Below the pieces are notes generated by a model. The model saw only the letters and a list, made by a program, of their open reading frames with translations, was not told the DNA's origin and ran no database searches. The translations under genes and the position numbers were made by a program. DNA of 64,000 bases from positions 62,001 through 126,000 of the forward strand of contig JAUSND010000008.1 in assembly GCA_030646295.1 (NCBI GenBank), given 5' to 3'. This stretch comes from Moraxellaceae bacterium. Its GTDB lineage: Bacteria; Pseudomonadota; Gammaproteobacteria; Pseudomonadales; Moraxellaceae. Positions 60,167 through 64,000 of the stretch are shown in pieces. How positions within the stretch are numbered: the first letter of the stretch is position 1; every line of letters begins with the position of its first letter.

Positions 60167-60484
60167 ATGAACGATACCGACTTCAACACCGCCGTCGATG
60201 CCATCCTGCTCACCATCGAGGATGCCATTGAAGACCTGGACATCGACATCGACCTGGAAAGCGCCGGCGGCATCCTGACCCTGACCTTTGAAAACGGCAG
60301 CAAGGTCATCATCAACCGCCAGGGCCCCACGAAGGAAATCTGGGTGGCGGCCCGCTCCGGCGGTTTTCACTGCGGCCATCGTGACGGTGAATGGGTGTGC
60401 AACACCACGAAGGAAACCCTGCCGGCCCTGCTCTCCCGCGTGTGCAGCGAGCAGGCGGGCGAAGCCATCACCCTCACGCTTTGA
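60167..60484 (+). CDS. cyaY: Frataxin-like iron donor CyaY
   Basis: Protein of 105 residues with an acidic first helix (LLTIEDAIEDLDIDIDLESAGGILTLTF) and the frataxin beta sheet NGSKVIINRQGPTKEIWVAARSGGFHC and DGEWVCNT. It regulates iron supply to Fe-S cluster assembly. ATG 60167 was chosen as the family start; the very long open frame upstream is antisense to lysA. Divergent from lptM-lysA. Confidence 0.94.
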   Translation: MNDTDFNTAVDAILLTIEDAIEDLDIDIDLESAGGILTLTFENGSKVIINRQGPTKEIWVAARSGGFHCGHRDGEWVCNTTKETLPALLSRVCSEQAGEAITLTL

Positions 60485-60500
60485 TGCGCGATGCGTGACA

Positions 60501-60538
60501 GCAATAAAAAACGGGCCCGCAGGCCCGTTTTTTATTGC
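60501..60538. terminator. Bidirectional terminator after cyaY
   Basis: A perfect 17-bp stem GCAATAAAAAACGGGCC / GGCCCGTTTTTTATTGC with loop CGCA. It separates convergent genes. Confidence 0.93.
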
Positions 60539-60547
60539 ACCGGAAAA

Positions 60548-61111
60548 TCAGAAACTGTAGTTCAGCGCCAGCGCAACCTGATCGACATCAAAGTCACCAC
60601 TGCTGCTGCCCACATCCGTAATCATCAGGCGCTCATAGGTTGCCCGCAACCCCAGCTGGTCACTCACCTGATAGGCCAGTCCGGCACCCACACCCAGATG
60701 CATGCCGGAGTCATCCAGCGAGAAACCGGCATTATCTTCATACGAAACATTCAGATAATTGGTCGACACCTTGCCGAAGGCAGAGAACTGCGCCGTGAAC
60801 GGAACATACGCCAGCACCGACAACTGGATACCATCGTGATCCAGTGTCTGCGTGAACGGGCCCGTCTCCACCGTGTTCTCGACATTGGACAGGTACACAG
60901 CTTCCAGCGCCAGATTCTCGTTGAACTGGAAACCACCACCAATAACGACGCGTTGCACTTCATCGTCAGTCACCGAGCCCGGATTTTCCAGATCAGAAAG
61001 ATCCGTCTTGCCTGCGGCGCCACCCAGGGTGAAATAAGGGCCCTGCTGTGCCAGCGCCAGTGCCGGCATTACCAGCACCATCGCCACTACCAGTTTTTTC
61101 AACATGATCAT
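60548..61111 (-). CDS. Small outer-membrane beta-barrel protein (OmpA-barrel/OMP_b-brl-like)
   Basis: Protein of about 187 residues with a signal peptide (LVVAMVLVMPALALAQQ). About eight beta strands follow (PYFTLGGAAGKTDL; QRVVIGGGFQFNENLALEAVYL; MHLGVGAGLAYQVSDQLGLRATYERL), and the C-terminal strand VDQVALALNYSF ends in Phe. GGAG precedes ATG 61111; ATG 61105 is an alternative. No known ligand. It lies downstream of rimO with a gap of about 120 bp. Confidence 0.85.
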   Translation of the reverse strand: MIMLKKLVVAMVLVMPALALAQQGPYFTLGGAAGKTDLSDLENPGSVTDDEVQRVVIGGGFQFNENLALEAVYLSNVENTVETGPFTQTLDHDGIQLSVLAYVPFTAQFSAFGKVSTNYLNVSYEDNAGFSLDDSGMHLGVGAGLAYQVSDQLGLRATYERLMITDVGSSSGDFDVDQVALALNYSF

Positions 61112-61235
61112 CCATCTCCAGGTCAGAAAAGAGCTGCCACCGGCACTTGTTGCCCGCCGCTCGCCAACATGACCAGCATAGCAAGGCGACCACGGGCCCG
61201 AACGTTGTTTTTTGTTTGCCGCTGCACCCGCAGGC

Positions 61236-62567
61236 TCAGACCAGCTGCTCCGCATACAGGTCGTACTCGTCGGCATCGGTAATGCGCACGTTCACGAATT
61301 CACCGGCCTTGAGCAACGAGGCGCCTTCGCCCTCGATAAACACATTGCCATCGATTTCCGGGGCATCGGCCATGGAGCGCGCCACGGCAATACCGTTTTC
61401 CGTATCAATCTCGTCGATCAGCACCGTCATCTCGCGGCCAATCTTTTTCTGCAGGCGTGCTGCCGAAATTTCGGCGGCCAGCTGCATGAAACGCTCATAG
61501 CGTTCCTGCTGGATGGCCTCCGGCACCGGGTCCGCCAGCTCGTTGGCTTTGGCACCTTCCACCGGCGAATACGGGAAGCAACCGACGCGATCGAGATCCG
61601 CTTCTTTCAGCCAGTCGAGCAGCTCCTGGAATTCTGCTTCGGTCTCACCCGGAAAGCCGACAATGAAAGTGGAGCGAATGGTGAGTTCCGGACAGATCTC
61701 GCGCCATTTCTTGATGCGGGCCAATGTATTTTCGGCATGCGCCGGACGCTTCATGCGCGCCAGTACCGTGGGGCTACCGTGCTGAAAGGGAATATCGAGA
61801 TAGGGCAGGATCTTGCCTTGCGCCATCAGCGGAATGATGTCGTCCACATGCGGGTACGGGTACACATAATGCAGACGCACCCACACACCAAGCTCGCCCA
61901 GCGCCTCGCACATTTCCATCATGCGCGTCTTCAGCGGGCGCCCGCCCCAGAAATCCAGCTTGTATTTCAGGTCGACGCCATACGCACTGGTGTCCTGTGA
62001 AATCACCAGGAGTTCCTTCACACCGGCCTTCGCCAGGTTTTCGGCTTCGGTCATCACCGAGCCAATCGGGCGCGAGGCCAGATCGCCACGCATGGAGGGA
62101 ATGATGCAGAACGTGCAGCGGTGATTGCAGCCTTCGGAAATCTTCAGGTAGGCATAATGTTTTGGTGTGAGGCGAATGCCCTGCGGCGGCACCAGATCCA
62201 TGAACGGATCATGTTTGGGCGGCACAAATTCGTGCACCGCACTCATCACTTCTTCATACGCATGCGGGCCGGTGACCTTGAGCACCGACGGGTGCGCGTC
62301 ACGAATTTCCTGCTCACGCTTGCCCAGACAGCCAGTGACGATGACCTTGCCGTTTTCGGCCAGCGCCTCGCCAATCGCATCCAGCGACTCCTGCACCGCA
62401 GAATCAATAAAGCCGCAGGTGTTCACCACCACGACGTCGGCATCCTCGTACGAGGCCGATACCTCGTAGCCCTCGGTGCGAAGCTGGGTGAGGATGCGCT
62501 CGGAATCGACCAGCGCCTTGGGACAACCGAGGCTGACGAAACCGACCTTGGGGGCAGAACGGGACAT
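61236..62567 (-). CDS. rimO: Ribosomal protein S12 methylthiotransferase RimO
   Basis: Protein of 443 residues. The UPF0004 domain has [20 protein letters not shown] and [12 protein letters not shown]. The radical-SAM motif CNHRCTFC binds the catalytic [4Fe-4S], and a TRAM domain ends the chain. It methylthiolates Asp88 of S12 (E. coli numbering). ATG 62567 was chosen for the family start with GGAG nine bases upstream. Confidence 0.96.
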   Translation of the reverse strand: MSRSAPKVGFVSLGCPKALVDSERILTQLRTEGYEVSASYEDADVVVVNTCGFIDSAVQESLDAIGEALAENGKVIVTGCLGKREQEIRDAHPSVLKVTGPHAYEEVMSAVHEFVPPKHDPFMDLVPPQGIRLTPKHYAYLKISEGCNHRCTFCIIPSMRGDLASRPIGSVMTEAENLAKAGVKELLVISQDTSAYGVDLKYKLDFWGGRPLKTRMMEMCEALGELGVWVRLHYVYPYPHVDDIIPLMAQGKILPYLDIPFQHGSPTVLARMKRPAHAENTLARIKKWREICPELTIRSTFIVGFPGETEAEFQELLDWLKEADLDRVGCFPYSPVEGAKANELADPVPEAIQQERYERFMQLAAEISAARLQKKIGREMTVLIDEIDTENGIAVARSMADAPEIDGNVFIEGEGASLLKAGEFVNVRITDADEYDLYAEQLV

Positions 62568-62890
62568 GTACGGAAACTCCGGGGGCTGGGGCGGGAAAGC
62601 CGCCTGTGCAAAAAGCGCGCAATTGTACTGCCGACAGGCCGGGGCAGCCACCGGAACCGGTGCACCAGCACGAACCCGTCATTTGCACCAAAATGGGACT
62701 ACAATCAATTATTGCACCAAAAACGAACCGTGCGCATGGTAGAAGCCCGGGCGTGGATGGTGTCGCAGCACGACAAGGGCGGGCTGCCGGTGCCATTCCT
62801 GCCAGCTGGTGCGGTTCTTGCTTAAGCCCTTGCATAGTACGCCAACCGGCCACGGCCGGACCGGCCCACCCCATATGACGGCAGATCTAC
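62568..62890. other. 323-bp rimO/ntrB intergenic region
   Basis: Contains no coding-like frame. It has three TGCACCA elements (62661, 62684 and 62713), one of which forms a near-complete NtrC site, and a -10-like TACAAT at 62700. Confidence 0.6.
62684..62705 (+). promoter_or_regulatory. NtrC-like site overlapping a possible ntrB promoter
   Basis: TGCACCA-AAA-TGGGACT at 62684-62700 matches TGCACCA-N3-TGGTGCA in 11 of 14 positions. TACAAT at 62700-62705 would be a sigma-70 -10. An NtrC site over a weak promoter is the known logic for autorepression of ntrBC in enterics. Confidence 0.5.
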
Positions 62891-63991
62891 ATGTCCGACA
62901 CCAGCTTTGCCAAACGTCTCCTCGACAACCTGAGCACAGCGGTGCTCCATGTCGACGAGCACCTGATTGTCCGCTACCTGAATCCGGCGGCCGAGGCACT
63001 GCTGGCCGCCAGTCGCACCCGCGCCGTCAGCAATCCGGTCAGCGAATATCTGGTCGAGGTGGGCGACACCCCCATCAGCCTCACGCTGCGCCTTGCCCTG
63101 GCCAGCCTGCACCCGCTTACCAAGCGTGAAGCGCACCTTCGTGTCGGCCTGCAGGACATCGTCGTCGACTACACGGTTGCCCCGCTCATGACGCCGGGGG
63201 AACCCGTCACCCTGCTGATCGAACTGCAGCCCATGGACCGCATGTTGCGCATTGCGCGTGAAGAGTCCCAGATTGCCAATCGTCAGGCCACGCGTGCCCT
63301 GATCCGTGGCATGGCCCACGAAATCAAGAACCCGCTGGGCGGCATTCGTGGCGCCGCACAGCTGCTGGCCAAGGCGCCGGAGGGCAGCGATCCGGGCGAG
63401 TACACCAGCATCATCATCGAGGAAGCCGATCGCCTGCGTAACCTGGCGGACCGCCTGCTTGGCCCGCGCGCCCTGCCGCGCATGCGGCTCGTCAACATCC
63501 ACGAGTGCCTGGAGCGTGTGCGCACCCTCATTCTGGCGGAGGCCGACGGACAGGTGCAGATCAAGCTTGATTACGATCCGTCACTGCCGGAACTGAAAGC
63601 CGACCCGGACCAGCTGATCCAGGCCCTGCTCAACATTACCGGCAACGCCCTGCAGGCACTCATGGAGAACACCGGCGAGCAGGACACGCCCACCATCACC
63701 CTGCGCACACGCCCGCTGCGCCAGTTCACGATTGGCTCGGTGCGGCACCGCCTGGTGCTGCGCGTGGACATCATCGACAACGGCCCCGGCATTCCCGAGG
63801 CCCTGCTCGAAACCATTTTCTATCCCATGATCAGCGGCCGCGCCAACGGCACCGGACTGGGCCTGTCGATTGCACAGGACATCGTGCACCAGTACCACGG
63901 CCTGATCGAGTGCGAGTCACGCCCCGGCCACACACAGTTCAGCATTCTGCTGCCGATGAACCTTGACCGCGACATGCCCACAACGCCATGA
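62891..63991 (+). CDS. ntrB: Nitrogen regulation sensor kinase NtrB (GlnL)
   Basis: Cytoplasmic histidine kinase of 366 residues. A PAS domain at about 5-110 (LDNLSTAVLHVDEHLIVRYLNPAAEALLAASRTRA) is followed by the NtrB H-box GMAHEIKNPLGGIRGAAQLL and a kinase domain with LLNITGNALQAL, DNGPGIPE and GTGLGLSIAQDIV. It phosphorylates NtrC when nitrogen is limiting and is gated by P-II. It has no transmembrane segment, as expected. The next gene starts with an ATGA overlap. Confidence 0.96.
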   Translation: MSDTSFAKRLLDNLSTAVLHVDEHLIVRYLNPAAEALLAASRTRAVSNPVSEYLVEVGDTPISLTLRLALASLHPLTKREAHLRVGLQDIVVDYTVAPLMTPGEPVTLLIELQPMDRMLRIAREESQIANRQATRALIRGMAHEIKNPLGGIRGAAQLLAKAPEGSDPGEYTSIIIEEADRLRNLADRLLGPRALPRMRLVNIHECLERVRTLILAEADGQVQIKLDYDPSLPELKADPDQLIQALLNITGNALQALMENTGEQDTPTITLRTRPLRQFTIGSVRHRLVLRVDIIDNGPGIPEALLETIFYPMISGRANGTGLGLSIAQDIVHQYHGLIECESRPGHTQFSILLPMNLDRDMPTTP

Positions 63992-64000
63992 CCGCCACAC
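63988..64000 (+). CDS. ntrC: Start of ntrC (truncated by window edge)
   Basis: Only MTAT is visible. The ATG overlaps the ntrB stop (ATGA), which is the standard ntrBC arrangement, so this is presumed to be ntrC. Confidence 0.5.

Overview
The window is a 64 kb stretch of GC-rich, densely packed proteobacterial chromosome. It looks like a gammaproteobacterium of the Pseudomonadales/Oceanospirillales type. Supporting evidence includes the fur/bamE divergent pair next to rnfH-ratA-smpB, the dapF-DUF484-xerC-HAD block with lysA, lptM and cyaY beside it, a tmRNA with the tag ANDENYALAA, the torF-glnK-amtB operon divergent from ubiK-comM, rimO next to ntrB, and a wax-ester-synthase-type acyltransferase. 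I do not assign a genus. No phage, insertion sequence, CRISPR array, tRNA or rRNA gene was recognised.

Layout. 0-6.6 kb: a CHASE2-type nucleotide cyclase (cut by the window edge), an SH3-domain protein and an M48 protease on the plus strand, converging on a minus-strand operon of a membrane M48 protease and three AIM24-family paralogues. 6.6-12.5 kb: fur, bamE, a copper-receptor-like TonB-dependent protein, rnfH, ratA, an unusual NSS transporter, smpB. 12.5-19.7 kb: dsbD divergent from tlpA-DUF4266-DUF3570-apbE-response regulator-histidine kinase. 19.7-26.3 kb: a nucleoside deoxyribosyltransferase-like gene, tmRNA, then an AraC regulator with a flavoprotein dehydrogenase, a BASS transporter and a ThDP enzyme, bracketed by two identical inverted terminator hairpins. 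26.3-35.1 kb: family I lipase, AraC regulator, ferredoxin, WS/DGAT acyltransferase, two exported proteins of unknown function, PlpD-like phospholipase. 35.4-45.7 kb: MscS channel with a cyclic-nucleotide domain, MFS transporter, RhlE-like helicase, ATP-grasp-like protein, a Mn riboswitch with a GDT1/UPF0016 exporter, pit with DUF47, MerR regulator, class II aldolase. 45.8-54.2 kb: amtB-glnK-torF behind a sigma-54 promoter, ubiK, comM, ompW with an FNR/Anr box, and a DUF6285-phosphotransferase-acyl-CoA dehydrogenase set. 54.2-64 kb: SDR, HAD, xerC, DUF484, dapF, lysA, lptM, cyaY, an outer-membrane barrel, rimO, ntrB and the first codons of ntrC.

The most interesting part is the 12.5-19.7 kb block. 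DsbD and an exported TlpA thioredoxin sit beside a lipoprotein ending in a Cys-Gly-Cys tail, a predicted outer-membrane DUF3570 protein carrying a match to the covalent-flavinylation motif, and an FMN transferase (ApbE), all followed by a QseB/PmrA-like two-component pair. TTAA-type direct-repeat boxes of the kind these regulators bind lie in the dsbD/tlpA intergenic region. I infer a self-regulated extracytoplasmic redox system that may involve a flavinylated outer-membrane protein. The flavinylation is a hypothesis from a short motif.

Regulatory signals that could be read directly include the yybP-ykoY Mn riboswitch, the GG-N10-GC sigma-54 promoter with NtrC-like sites, the perfect FNR/Anr box, overlapping palindromes at the WS/DGAT start, a 25-bp palindrome before the TonB-dependent receptor, and fourteen hairpin terminators.
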